DNA from: Syntrophaceae bacterium
Lineage (GTDB): Bacteria; Desulfobacterota; Syntrophorhabdia; Syntrophorhabdales; WCHB1-27
Length of the DNA stretch: 12,233 nucleotides
Direction: 5' to 3'
NCBI GenBank assembly: GCA_003165115.1
Contig: PLSJ01000471.1
Span: 1 to 12,233, forward strand
The notes beneath the pieces are model-generated. The model was given only the letters and a program-made list of their open reading frames with translations, made no database searches and was not told where the DNA came from. Both the position numbers and the translations under genes were made by a program. Below, piece after piece: positions 1 to 7,619 of the stretch (its first letter is position 1; each line of letters starts with the position of its first letter).

Positions 1-38
1 CGTGCATTTCAAACTGTTGATCAAAGGGGGAATAGAGC

Positions 39-326
39 ATGGAATACTGCAATTTGGACTTGAACCTGACGAAGGAAGACCAGACCCTGAGAGACTCCGC
101 ACATAAATTCGCGGAGACGGTGATGCGCCCGATTTCTGTCGAGCTCGACAAAATGAGCGTGGAGGATGCGTTTGCTCCCCAGTCGCCATTTTGGGATTTT
201 TTGCGAAAGGCATACAAGCTGGGATATCACAAGCTCCCCTTCCCGGAGGTGGTCGGCGGCCCCGGCCTCACTCCCTGGCAGATAGCAATCGTTATGGAAG
301 AGTTGGCATCTTCAGGGACCGGATAA
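39..326 (+). pseudogene. Acyl-CoA dehydrogenase, N-terminal fragment only (about 95 codons)
   Basis: The 95 codons read as the alpha-helical N-terminal domain of an FAD-dependent acyl-CoA dehydrogenase, which would oxidise an acyl-CoA to the enoyl-CoA and pass electrons to ETF. Recognisable parts are the early TKEDQTLRDSAHKFAE helix, the LGYHKLPFPEVVGGPGLTP segment and the IVMEELASSGTG helix. Intact family members are about 380-400 residues, so the middle beta domain and the C-terminal FAD/catalytic-glutamate domain are missing. The ATG at 39 has a purine-rich ribosome site (AGGGGG) about 8 bases upstream. The frame stops at 324-326. From about 311 the DNA instead encodes an acyl-CoA ligase C-terminus in another frame. 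The gene is therefore deleted and joined to a neighbour, or the contig is misassembled here. The family call is firm; the substrate is unknown, although the neighbouring genes suggest an aromatic or branched acyl-CoA. Confidence 0.82.
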
Positions 327-679
327 AGGATTATATCCGCAGGCGGGGAGAAAATATCTCGTCCGCCGAGATAGAGCGGGTGGTTAATTCTCACCCGTCG
401 GTGGCCGAATCCGCCGCAATCTCGGTGAAATCGGAGCTGTCCGAGGACGAGGTAAAGGTCGTGGTCATGCTGAAACCAGGTTCCGATCTGCCCCCCGGGG
501 AACTGCTCGCTTTTTGCCAGGAGAGGATGCCCTATTTCGCGGTGCCCAGGTTCGTCGAGTATGTGGACGGCCTTCCCAAGACGGCGAACGAAAAGGTGCA
601 GAAGGCAAAGCTCAGGGAAGCGGGTATTACCGCTGCCACCTGGGACAGGGAGAAGGCCGGATTTAAGGTAGAGAAATAA
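311..679 (+). pseudogene. AMP-forming acyl-CoA ligase, C-terminal fragment
   Basis: About 122 codons match the small mobile C-terminal domain of ANL-superfamily acyl-CoA synthetases. The fragment starts exactly at the hinge motif, with FRDRIKDYIRRRGENISS followed by AEIE, and ends with the LPKTANEKVQKAKLR segment containing the catalytic lysine. This version looks closest to crotonobetaine/carnitine-CoA-ligase-like enzymes; that subfamily assignment is from memory of the motif. The roughly 400-residue N-terminal adenylation domain with its P-loop is absent. No start codon or ribosome site belongs to this frame, and the upstream DNA is the N-terminus of an acyl-CoA dehydrogenase in a different frame. 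The fragment cannot be a working ligase as it stands. It ends 19 bases before the next gene and is co-oriented with it. Confidence 0.82.
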
Positions 680-698
680 GGGAAGCCGAGGAGGAGAC

Positions 699-1103
699 AT
701 GTCAGAAGATGCGGTGCCCGTAAAGGAAGGCTTATTCGATGAAACCGGCGGCGGGAGGCTCCTCGCCGGTAAATGCAAGGCGTGCGGGAGGATCTTCTTC
801 CCGAAAGCGCCCTTCTGCTTCGAGTGCCTGGAAAAGGATATGGAAGAAGTGGTGCTCAGCCGCAGGGGGAAACTCTATTCTTACAGCATCGGCCGCATGG
901 CTTCGACCCATTTCCCGCCGCCCTACGCGGTGGGACTCGTCGATCTGCCCGAGGGTGTGCGCGTGTTCGCCCCGCTCATGTCGACCGTGGACCTGACCTA
1001 CCGGATCGGTATGGAGATGGAGGTCTATATAGATGAACTCTGGAAAGATGATGGCAAACGGGTCATGGGCTACAAGTTCAAACCTGTGAAAGGTGGGGAC
1101 TAA
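699..1103 (+). CDS. DUF35 zinc-ribbon/OB-fold protein, probable thiolase partner (BbsA-like)
   Basis: This 134-residue protein has the DUF35 layout. A short N-terminal helix leads to a rubredoxin-like zinc ribbon with Cys26-x2-Cys29 and Cys40-x2-Cys43, and an OB-fold follows from about residue 50 to the end (YSYSIGRMASTHFPPPYAVGLVDLPEG). DUF35 proteins form complexes with thiolases, HMG-CoA-synthase-like enzymes or SCP-2-type aldolases and help bind the acyl-CoA. Known examples are the Ltp2-DUF35 aldolase and the BbsA subunit of the benzoylsuccinyl-CoA thiolase BbsAB. An SCP-2 thiolase starts 24 bases downstream, so the same partnership is very likely here. The ATG is preceded by GAGGAGG at good spacing. 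The family assignment is strong. The exact substrate, and equivalence to BbsA, are inference. Confidence 0.9.
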   Translation: MSEDAVPVKEGLFDETGGGRLLAGKCKACGRIFFPKAPFCFECLEKDMEEVVLSRRGKLYSYSIGRMASTHFPPPYAVGLVDLPEGVRVFAPLMSTVDLTYRIGMEMEVYIDELWKDDGKRVMGYKFKPVKGGD

Positions 1104-1127
1104 CCCCATGTCGGTGAGGAGGCTTCA

Positions 1128-2273
1128 ATGAGAGACGTAGCGGTGATCGGAGTAGGACAAAGCGAATTCGGAAAGTTCCCGTGGAAATCCGCCGCGGCAA
1201 TGGGGGCGGAAGCGGTGAAGGCGGCCCTGGGCGATTGCGGTATTCCGCCGAGGGCAATCCAGGTTGCCTACTGCGCGAGACAATACGATGCGAACTGTAC
1301 CTCCCAGCAGATACTAAAGGAGGTGGGCGTACGCAACATAGAGATGATCAACGTGGAGAACGCCTGCGCCGGGGGATCGACGGCGTTTCGAGGGGTCTGG
1401 AAAGAGATTGCCGACGGCAGGTACGACGTCGGGATAGCCATGGGAGTAGAATCGATGACGACGAGCCCGATCGCGGGCAAGCTGATCTCCCCGGAGAAGG
1501 ACGACCTCGAAGGGCACATCGGCATGACCATGCCTGCCATGTTTGGCATGGTCGCGCGAAGGCAGATGGAGGCGGGGGCGACGCTGGAGGACTTCGCCCG
1601 GGTGTCGGTCAAGAACCACCACAACGGCTGTCTCAATCCACAGGCCCAGTACAAGAGGGAGTTCACCGTCGAGGAGGTGCTTAATTCGCGCATGATCTGC
1701 GATCCCATTACGCTCCTCATGTGCTGCCCCAATACGGATGGGGCGGCGGCGGCGATCCTCTGCTCCATGGACGTGGCGAGAAGATATACGACCCAACCCA
1801 TACGGGTCCTGGGCTCCGCGCTCTGCTCGGCGGACTACAAGTATGCCCAGGAAGACATCTGCGCGTCGCCCGTGGGCGTCAAGGTTGCGAAGGCGGCGTA
1901 TGAGATGGCGGGGGTCGACCCCAAGGACATCGACCTTGTCGAGATGCACGATGCCTTTGCGAGCGAGGAAATACTGAGATATGAGGACCTCCTGCTCTGC
2001 AAGCCGGGGGAGGGCATAGAGTTTCTCAGGTCGGGCGCAACCGCCATAGGCGGCCGCGTACCGGTCAATCCGAGCGGGGGCCTCCTCGCCCTGGGGCACC
2101 CCTTGAGCGCCTCCGGCGTCCGCACCGTGTGTGAGGTCGTCCTGCACCTGAGAGGCCAGGCGGGCGCCCGCCAGACGCCCAACGCGAAGGTGGGCCTGGC
2201 GCAGATGCTCGGCGGACTGGTGACGAACCTGGAACATGGGGCCGTCGCGGGAATACACATACTTGCGCGTTAG
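1128..2273 (+). CDS. SCP-2-type thiolase / lipid-transfer-protein family (BbsB-like)
   Basis: This 381-residue thiolase-superfamily protein is of normal length. It would cleave a 3-oxoacyl-CoA, or perform a retro-aldol step, in a CoA-thioester degradation pathway. The nucleophilic cysteine is Cys80 in the NVENACAGGSTA motif. The two catalytic histidine regions are VEMHDAF (His274) and GHPLSASG (His324), the latter after the typical NPSGG loop. The C-terminal CxG cysteine of classical thiolases is missing; the equivalent stretch reads LAQMLGG, as in SCP-x/lipid-transfer thiolases. It sits directly behind a DUF35 gene, the arrangement of BbsA-BbsB and Ltp-DUF35 pairs, and probably forms a heteromer with that protein. 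GAGGAGG lies upstream of the ATG. An acetyl-CoA acetyltransferase role is less likely given the motifs and the DUF35 partner. Confidence 0.9.
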   Translation: MRDVAVIGVGQSEFGKFPWKSAAAMGAEAVKAALGDCGIPPRAIQVAYCARQYDANCTSQQILKEVGVRNIEMINVENACAGGSTAFRGVWKEIADGRYDVGIAMGVESMTTSPIAGKLISPEKDDLEGHIGMTMPAMFGMVARRQMEAGATLEDFARVSVKNHHNGCLNPQAQYKREFTVEEVLNSRMICDPITLLMCCPNTDGAAAAILCSMDVARRYTTQPIRVLGSALCSADYKYAQEDICASPVGVKVAKAAYEMAGVDPKDIDLVEMHDAFASEEILRYEDLLLCKPGEGIEFLRSGATAIGGRVPVNPSGGLLALGHPLSASGVRTVCEVVLHLRGQAGARQTPNAKVGLAQMLGGLVTNLEHGAVAGIHILAR

Positions 2274-2286
2274 ATAGGGGTGATAC

Positions 2287-2694
2287 GTGATCAAAGGATT
2301 TAACCACGTGGGTATCGCCGCGAAGGACCTGGAGAGGACCCTTGAGTTCTTCGTGAAGACCTGCGGCGCCAGGGAGATTTGGCGGAGCAGGTTTGAGGAT
2401 GAGAAGTTCGAGACGGTCCTCGTTGCAATCGGTGAAGCACGGTTCGAGCTGTTGGGCAGCCTGGAGCCCGGGAGCATTATCGACAAGTTCATCCGGACGA
2501 GAGGAGAGGGCATCCACCATGTCTCCATCGAGGTGGATGAGTTCGATCGGGTGATCGACCATTTCAGGGCCGAAGGGATGAGACTGATGGGTGGGACGGA
2601 GACGAAGGATTTTAAAGCCGTTTTCATACACCCGCAAAGCATGTCCGGCGTGCTGACGGAGATCATAGAGCCAAAGGGGGGCTGGGGGACGTGA
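2287..2694 (+). CDS. VOC-fold protein, methylmalonyl-CoA epimerase-like
   Basis: This 135-residue protein consists of two beta-alpha-beta-beta-beta modules of the vicinal oxygen chelate fold and resembles methylmalonyl-CoA epimerases. Likely metal ligands are His7 in FNHVGIA, Glu54 in ARFELLG, His77 or His78 in GIHHVSIEVD and Glu125 in SGVLTEIIE. The HPQSMSGVLTEI segment matches the CoA-thioester-binding end of epimerases. The start is a GTG. An in-frame stop lies just upstream and AGGGGTGA sits a few bases before it, so no longer start is possible. It lies 13 bases after the thiolase stop. In this setting it could epimerise a 2-substituted (alpha-branched) acyl-CoA intermediate, or be a true methylmalonyl-CoA epimerase for propionyl-CoA metabolism. 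No mutase gene lies nearby to favour the second option. Confidence 0.85.
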   Translation: MIKGFNHVGIAAKDLERTLEFFVKTCGAREIWRSRFEDEKFETVLVAIGEARFELLGSLEPGSIIDKFIRTRGEGIHHVSIEVDEFDRVIDHFRAEGMRLMGGTETKDFKAVFIHPQSMSGVLTEIIEPKGGWGT

Positions 2695-2759
2695 GCCGCC
2701 CGCCCTTTCGCGGACATAAGGCCGAAAGACCTCATGATAAAAAAATGGGAGGATAAGCG

Positions 2760-3767
2760 ATGGATGACGCAAAAGAAGCCACGAAGGCCCAGACCTTTGA
2801 AGACCTCAAACCCATGCTGCGCCCGACCGGGATCATCAACGGCGTGATGAAGGTGGACCCGGAAAAGTGCAGCAGTTGCGGCCTCTGCATCAAGAATTGC
2901 CCCTTTACGTGCCTGGAGATGGACGAAGACGAACACCCCAGGATGGTGGACACGTATATCTGTATGTCCTGCTCCAACTGCATGATTGCCTGTCCCAAGG
3001 ACGCCATGTCGATGGAGCAGATGTTCCGGGTGAAGGACGGGTTCTTCGATACCGGGTTTCCGCCGATGAAGATGCCCCTGGAGCCGAAGGACGCGGAAGG
3101 GAAACCGGCCGAATGGACCCCGGTGGAGCGGGCGGTCATGGAGCGCCGGAGCGTCCGGAATTACAAGAAAGACCCCGTGCCCGAGCCACTGATACGCCGT
3201 GTGCTGGAGGCAGGGCGATTCGCGCCGAGCGGCGGCAACCATCAGCCGTGGAAGTTCACCGTCGTCACCGACCCCGAATTCCTCGCCCGGCTCGAGGCCG
3301 CCTGTCAGGCGGTATGGGCCGGCATGTATCCCGTATTTACGAATGATGAGACCGTGATCAATATGGTGGGCATGGTGCCCCCCGGCGTCTTCGACCCGCG
3401 CACCCAGAGGGGCCTGCGAAATATCGCGGTCAAGGAGCTGCCCGTCTTCTTTCACGCACCCGCGCTGATCTTCATGGGCGGCAACAGCCGGATGAACGAT
3501 GCCGACCTGGGTGGCGGCATCTGCGGGCAGAACATGAACCTTGCGGCCATATCCCTTGGGCTGGGCGCCTGCTGGAGCAATTTTGGAAAAGCGGTCAATT
3601 TCATCCCGGAGATAAGGTCGAAGCTCGGTTTCGACGAACCGTGGTCGGTCACCTCCGTCCTGGCCCTCGGTTATCCAAAATTCAAGCAGTCCGGTCTGGT
3701 GGCGCGCCATTTCCGGCCGGTCACCTGGTTCCGTCCGGGCTCCGCCGGGCCGCAGACAGAGGAGTAA
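2760..3767 (+). CDS. Ferredoxin-nitroreductase fusion flavoprotein
   Basis: This 335-residue protein joins an N-terminal bacterial-type ferredoxin to an FMN-dependent nitroreductase-family domain. The two [4Fe-4S] motifs are complete: Cys37-x2-Cys40-x2-Cys43-x3-Cys47-Pro and Cys68-x2-Cys71-x2-Cys74-x3-Cys78-Pro. The nitroreductase part runs from about residue 122 to 325. It shows the FMN-binding ERRSVRNY start (Arg129-Arg130-Ser131), the APSGGNHQPW loop (156-164) and the GLGACWSNF region near the C-terminus. Such fusions accept electrons from low-potential donors and reduce a substrate at FMN; most are uncharacterised. No signal peptide or membrane helix is visible, so it should be cytoplasmic. 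GGGAGGAT precedes the ATG. Its position between thiolase and SDR genes suggests an enoyl- or aryl-CoA reduction, or electron exchange for the dehydrogenase. That role is inference. Confidence 0.9.
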   Translation: MDDAKEATKAQTFEDLKPMLRPTGIINGVMKVDPEKCSSCGLCIKNCPFTCLEMDEDEHPRMVDTYICMSCSNCMIACPKDAMSMEQMFRVKDGFFDTGFPPMKMPLEPKDAEGKPAEWTPVERAVMERRSVRNYKKDPVPEPLIRRVLEAGRFAPSGGNHQPWKFTVVTDPEFLARLEAACQAVWAGMYPVFTNDETVINMVGMVPPGVFDPRTQRGLRNIAVKELPVFFHAPALIFMGGNSRMNDADLGGGICGQNMNLAAISLGLGACWSNFGKAVNFIPEIRSKLGFDEPWSVTSVLALGYPKFKQSGLVARHFRPVTWFRPGSAGPQTEE

Positions 3768-3805
3768 TACCGGGTTGCCCCAATAACTGAATCTGGAGGA
3801 GCGCA

Positions 3806-4588
3806 ATGAACCAATTCGAGGGGAAAGTCGCAGTGGTGACAGGCGCGAGCGGGGGGATAGGCCGCGCTTCGGCGTTGGCGTTTGCAGAAAGAGGGGCACG
3901 GGTGGTTGCGTCCGACGTGCAGGTCGAGCAGGGGGCGGAGACGGTCCGCATGATCAGGGAGAAGGGCGGGGAAGCACTTTTCGTGAAAACCGACGTATCC
4001 CGCTCCGAAGACGTGCAGGCCCTCATGGCGAAGACCGTCGAGACTTACGGCAGGTTGGATTATGCCGTGAATAATGCCGGCATAGGCGGAGCCAATGCGC
4101 CGACGGCCGATTACGGGGAGGAGGATTGGCACAGGATAATAGGGACCAACCTCACCGGGGTCTGGCTGTGCATGAAGTATGAAATCCCGCGGATGCTGAC
4201 GCATGGCAAGGGTGCGATCGTCAACATCGCGTCGGCAATGGGCCTCACGGGTCTTAGCCTGGTTTGCGGCTATACGGCGGCCAAACACGGGGTCGTGGGG
4301 ATCACCAAGGTCGCCGCCACGGAGTATGCCGCGCAGGGAATCCGCGTGGCGGCGGTATGCCCCGGTTTTGTCGAGACGCCCATGATGGATGAGGCGGCAC
4401 AGATAGGGGGAGTCCCGAAAGACGCCTTCTACGGCGCTCTCGGGAGTTTCTCATCATCGAAACGTGTGGGAAGACCGGAAGAAATAGCGGGAGCGGTGGC
4501 GTGGCTCTGCTCCGATGCCGCTTCCTTTGTGACCGGCACCACCCTGGTCGTCGATGGCGGATGGATCTGTGGTTATCAATTGAGGTAA
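3806..4588 (+). CDS. Short-chain dehydrogenase/reductase (first of adjacent pair)
   Basis: This 260-residue classical SDR has all the expected motifs: TGASGGIG at 12-19 for dinucleotide binding, Asp37 after the second beta strand (favouring NAD over NADP), NNAG at 89-92, and the catalytic Ser143, Tyr156 and Lys160 in IASAMG and YTAAK. The C-terminal VDGGW is typical of the family. It would oxidise a secondary hydroxyl, most likely a 3-hydroxyacyl-CoA, before thiolytic cleavage. GGAGG lies about 6 bases before the ATG. It is followed after 33 bases by a second SDR. Tandem SDRs next to a DUF35-thiolase pair recall BbsC-BbsD, which form a heteromeric 3-hydroxyacyl-CoA dehydrogenase with one degenerate subunit. 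Here both copies keep the catalytic residues. The exact substrate cannot be read from sequence. Confidence 0.92.
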   Translation: MNQFEGKVAVVTGASGGIGRASALAFAERGARVVASDVQVEQGAETVRMIREKGGEALFVKTDVSRSEDVQALMAKTVETYGRLDYAVNNAGIGGANAPTADYGEEDWHRIIGTNLTGVWLCMKYEIPRMLTHGKGAIVNIASAMGLTGLSLVCGYTAAKHGVVGITKVAATEYAAQGIRVAAVCPGFVETPMMDEAAQIGGVPKDAFYGALGSFSSSKRVGRPEEIAGAVAWLCSDAASFVTGTTLVVDGGWICGYQLR

Positions 4589-4604
4589 CGAACCGAATGC
4601 ATGA

Positions 4605-4615
4605 AAAGGGGAGGT
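4605..4615 (+). promoter_or_regulatory. Ribosome binding site deciding the start of the second SDR
   Basis: AAGGGGAGGTG ends 6 bases before the ATG at 4622, which is ideal spacing. An in-frame ATG at 4601 lies upstream of and partly within this site and has no Shine-Dalgarno sequence of its own. The 4622 ATG gives the normal SDR N-terminus (MELKGKVAIVTG), so it is chosen as the start. Confidence 0.75.
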
Positions 4616-4621
4616 GCGGGG

Positions 4622-5398
<777 letters not shown>

Positions 5399-5415
5399 GG
5401 AGCAGATGACTTTTT

Positions 5416-5440
5416 ATTAAATACTTTTAATCTTTTTCTT
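5416..5440 (+). terminator. Possible weak terminator after the catabolic operon
   Basis: ATTAAA (5416-5421) and TTTAAT (5426-5431) form a six-base-pair, A/T-only stem with a four-base loop, followed by CTTTTTCTT. The T-rich tail fits an intrinsic terminator, but a stem without G or C pairs is unstable. The sequence may simply be AT-rich promoter-upstream DNA. Confidence 0.22.
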
Positions 5441-5466
5441 GACAGCCACGCCAATAGTTGCATAAG
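5439..5466 (+). promoter_or_regulatory. Possible sigma70 promoter for the outer-membrane protein gene
   Basis: A perfect TTGACA (5439-5444) is followed after 16 bases by CATAAG (5461-5466), which matches four of six -10 positions. It sits in the most AT-rich part of the window and would leave a leader of roughly 145 bases before the ATG at 5617. The leader contains an 8-bp inverted repeat, CGAAAAAC near 5530 and GTTTTTCG near 5560, of unknown meaning. A second, poorer TTGACG lies near 5564. Confidence 0.4.
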
Positions 5467-5616
5467 ATTTAAAACATATTAATGAAGGGGGGGTGAAGGC
5501 GTAGAAGCACGTGGGAATGGGGGGCGATCGAAAAACGACTGTCCGGGTGGCGGCATAGTTTTTCGTTGACGTCCAATGGGTTCGGGTTTCAGGATATTCG
5601 AAAGGAGGAACGTAAT

Positions 5617-6659
5617 ATGGGCAAGAAAAGAAGTATTCTTTCACTCGCAATACTGATTTTATGCTTCAGCCTTTGTTACCTCGGCATTTATGCAGCTCCT
5701 GTCTACGCCGGAGAAGGCTATGGCAGCCACTACCCCGGCGGCAACGAGGACTTCATGGCAGGCTGCCTGCCTCCCGCGGGTACTTCGATTTTCATCAATT
5801 ATATGGTGGACTATAACGCCACCACGCTCAAGGACAACGCCGGCCGCGACGCAAAGGTGGGCGGCCCCGGCGGCCTTTCGACCAAGTTTAATCTCAACGT
5901 GCTCGTCGACGCCTTGCGTTATGTGAAGGTGACGAAGATAAAGGTGGCGGGCGGCGACCTCGTCTGGCACGTGATCCTTCCCGTGGGTTATCAGCATGTC
6001 AGCCTTCAGGCGAATACGCCGGGCGGCACGGTATACGCTCCTGGATTCCCGTCATCGAAAACAGGCCTGGGCGATGTCGAAGCCGGCTGGGTGTCGCATG
6101 GCATCACTCCCCGAGCCTCCACAGCGTCCTCGCTCTCGACGTAGTGGCGCCGACAGGCCAGTACGGCACCGCCGCGGGCAGCGGCAGCAGCTCACGCCAG
6201 TTCATCGCGGACCCCGCAAACCTCGGCAGGAACTACTGGTCCATCAACCCCCTGTATGCGGTAACCTATCTCGGCGACAAGAATTCACCCCTCCCGGGCC
6301 TTGAGTTGTCGGCCAAGTTCATGTACTGGGTCAACACGGTCAATGCCGCGACCAGCTATGTCTCCGGCCAGGAGTTCTCCGCCGATTACCTCATCGGCTA
6401 CCACATGGGCAAACTGGCGGTCGGCGCAAACGGCTTTTACCGCCTGCAGACGACCGACGACAAGCAGTTCGGCAGAACGGCAGTCGATCCGCTTACGGGC
6501 CTCGCGACGGGTATCAGAGGCGATGTCTGGTCCATCGGTCCCGCACTCAGCTACGAAATACCTCACGGCTGCCTCACGTTGAAATGGCAGCACGACATCT
6601 ATGCGAAGAATGGGCCGGAAGGTGACAAGGTCTGGCTCAAGTGGATCTTCGCCTTCTAA
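5617..6659 (+). pseudogene. Outer-membrane beta-barrel protein (Phenol_MetA_deg/SphA-like), frameshifted
   Basis: Two reading frames, 5617-6143 and about 6099-6659, together encode one outer-membrane protein of roughly 347 residues. It is of the type found in aromatic catabolism clusters (Phenol_MetA_deg, PF13557; from memory of the family pattern). The first half has a signal peptide: MGKKR, a hydrophobic stretch to about residue 27, and likely cleavage after VYA at 31. Alternating barrel strands follow up to GLGDVEAGW. The second half continues with WHHSPSLHSVLALDVVAPTG from 6099 in the next frame and ends in a C-terminal phenylalanine (WLKWIFAF), the usual barrel-assembly signal. The frames join if one base is restored between about 6091 and 6102. 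AAAGGAGG lies about 9 bases before the ATG. It would be a channel for hydrophobic or aromatic substrates. Either the gene is broken or the sequence has an indel error. Confidence 0.8.
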
Positions 6660-6674
6660 GCAATCGCTGACATC

Positions 6675-6710
6675 GCTCCATCTCCCCTTCCGCGGAAGGG
6701 GAGATGGAGC
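6675..6710. repeat. Perfect 36-bp palindrome (intergenic stem-loop)
   Basis: The 18-base arm GCTCCATCTCCCCTTCCG is followed immediately by its exact reverse complement. The palindrome begins 15 bases after the stop of the outer-membrane protein gene and precedes the third SDR. In RNA it would be a very stable hairpin with a minimal loop. It may end or protect the upstream transcript. No U tract follows on either strand (CTAAAAATG on +), so it is not a canonical intrinsic terminator. It could also be a protein-binding or dispersed repeat element. Confidence 0.85.
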
Positions 6711-6742
6711 CTAAAAATGTGCCGGCTATCGACAGCGGCCAC

Positions 6743-6758
6743 GTCTCCCGCGGAAGAC
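6743..6758 (+). promoter_or_regulatory. Imperfect palindrome covering the weak ribosome site of the third SDR
   Basis: GTCTCCCGCGGAAGAC is self-complementary except for one C-A mismatch. It contains the only plausible Shine-Dalgarno stretch (GGAAG, 6752-6756) for the ATG at 6761. If folded in mRNA it would hide that site. It shares the CCGCGGAAG core with the larger palindrome 33 bases upstream. A functional role is speculative. Confidence 0.3.
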
Positions 6759-6760
6759 AA

Positions 6761-7567
6761 ATGAACAGGCTGCGAAACAAGGTCACCATGGTAACCGGGG
6801 CCGCGGGTGGGATAGGCAAGGCGACGGCCTTGCGCTTCCATGAAGAAGGCGCCTTCGTGCTCGTCACGGATATCAACGACACGGAGGGCGAAAGCCTTGT
6901 CGCGCAGCTTCCCGGCCGATCGCGCTATTGCCATCTCGATGTGAGCAAAGAGGACGAATGGGTATCGGTCTTCGGCATGCTCGACGAGGAATACGGCCGT
7001 CTGGATGTCCTCGTCAATAATGCGGGAATCGATGGGTCTACTCAAACTGCCGGACCGCTCGACCCCGAAGGTCTCGACCTCGAGAGCTGGCACTACGTAC
7101 ACGCGGTAAATGCGGACGGTGTGGCCCTCGGATGCAAGTACGCGATACGGCTCATGAAGAAAAACCTTTGCAGCAGCATCGTGAATATCTCGTCCCGTTC
7201 AGGTATCGTGGGTATTCCGCGAATGGCGGCATACGCGTCCAGTAAGGCGTCCGTCAGAAACCATACCAAGAGTGTGGCCTTGTACTGTGCGGAGAAGCGG
7301 TACAATATCCGTTGCAACTCCATCCATCCGGGCGCCATCCTGACGCCCATGTGGGACCCCGTCTTCGGCAAAGACGAGGGACGGGCGCAACGGATTCGAA
7401 AACTTGCGAAGCGCATCCCGCTGGGCCGGATGGGCGCGCCGCTGGACGTCGCGAACGCCGTTCTCTACCTGGCGTCCGACGAATCGGAGTACGTTACCGG
7501 TATCGAGCTGACGGTGGACGGGGGGATACTGGCCGGGACCACGGCAACACCTTCGGACGTGGAATAA
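6761..7567 (+). CDS. Short-chain dehydrogenase/reductase (third, separate)
   Basis: This 268-residue classical SDR shows TGAAGGIG (12-19), Asp37 for NAD preference, NNAG (86-89), catalytic Ser145, Tyr158 and Lys162 (YASSK), a PGAILTPMWD substrate-loop segment and a terminal VDGGI. The segment NHTKSVALYC recalls hydroxysteroid- or cyclic-alcohol-dehydrogenase-type SDRs, which oxidise ring or secondary alcohols. The start is set at the ATG of MNRLRNKVTMVTG because this gives the normal SDR N-terminus. An in-frame ATG at 6704 lies inside the 36-bp palindrome and would add 19 non-homologous residues. The ribosome site GGAAG is weak and lies in a small palindrome. The gene stands apart from the SDR pair, behind the outer-membrane protein gene, and is convergent with the next gene. 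Confidence 0.9.
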   Translation: MNRLRNKVTMVTGAAGGIGKATALRFHEEGAFVLVTDINDTEGESLVAQLPGRSRYCHLDVSKEDEWVSVFGMLDEEYGRLDVLVNNAGIDGSTQTAGPLDPEGLDLESWHYVHAVNADGVALGCKYAIRLMKKNLCSSIVNISSRSGIVGIPRMAAYASSKASVRNHTKSVALYCAEKRYNIRCNSIHPGAILTPMWDPVFGKDEGRAQRIRKLAKRIPLGRMGAPLDVANAVLYLASDESEYVTGIELTVDGGILAGTTATPSDVE

Positions 7568-7619
7568 CGCTTAAGGCAAGGCGCGACATTAACCCGGCCC
7601 CCACCGGGGACGACAAAGG

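Noticed and set aside
39..679. A genuine dehydrogenase-ligase fusion protein
   Set aside because: The two parts are in different frames, with a stop at 324-326, and each lacks its catalytic core, so a functional fusion is not supported.
1314..3899. Very long - strand open frame (861 codons) opposite the thiolase, VOC and nitroreductase genes
   Set aside because: Its translation is Arg/His/Pro/Gly-rich with no recognisable domain, it lies opposite well-conserved genes with ideal ribosome sites, and such open antisense frames are common in GC-rich DNA.
6704..6760. Upstream in-frame ATG for the third SDR
   Set aside because: It lies inside the 36-bp palindrome, lacks a ribosome site and adds residues with no SDR similarity. 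The ATG at 6761 gives the normal N-terminus.
7593..7608. CCCGG-N6-CCGGG hairpin between the converging SDR and hypothetical genes
   Set aside because: It is a five-base-pair stem with no T tract on either side, so it is too weak to call a bidirectional terminator.
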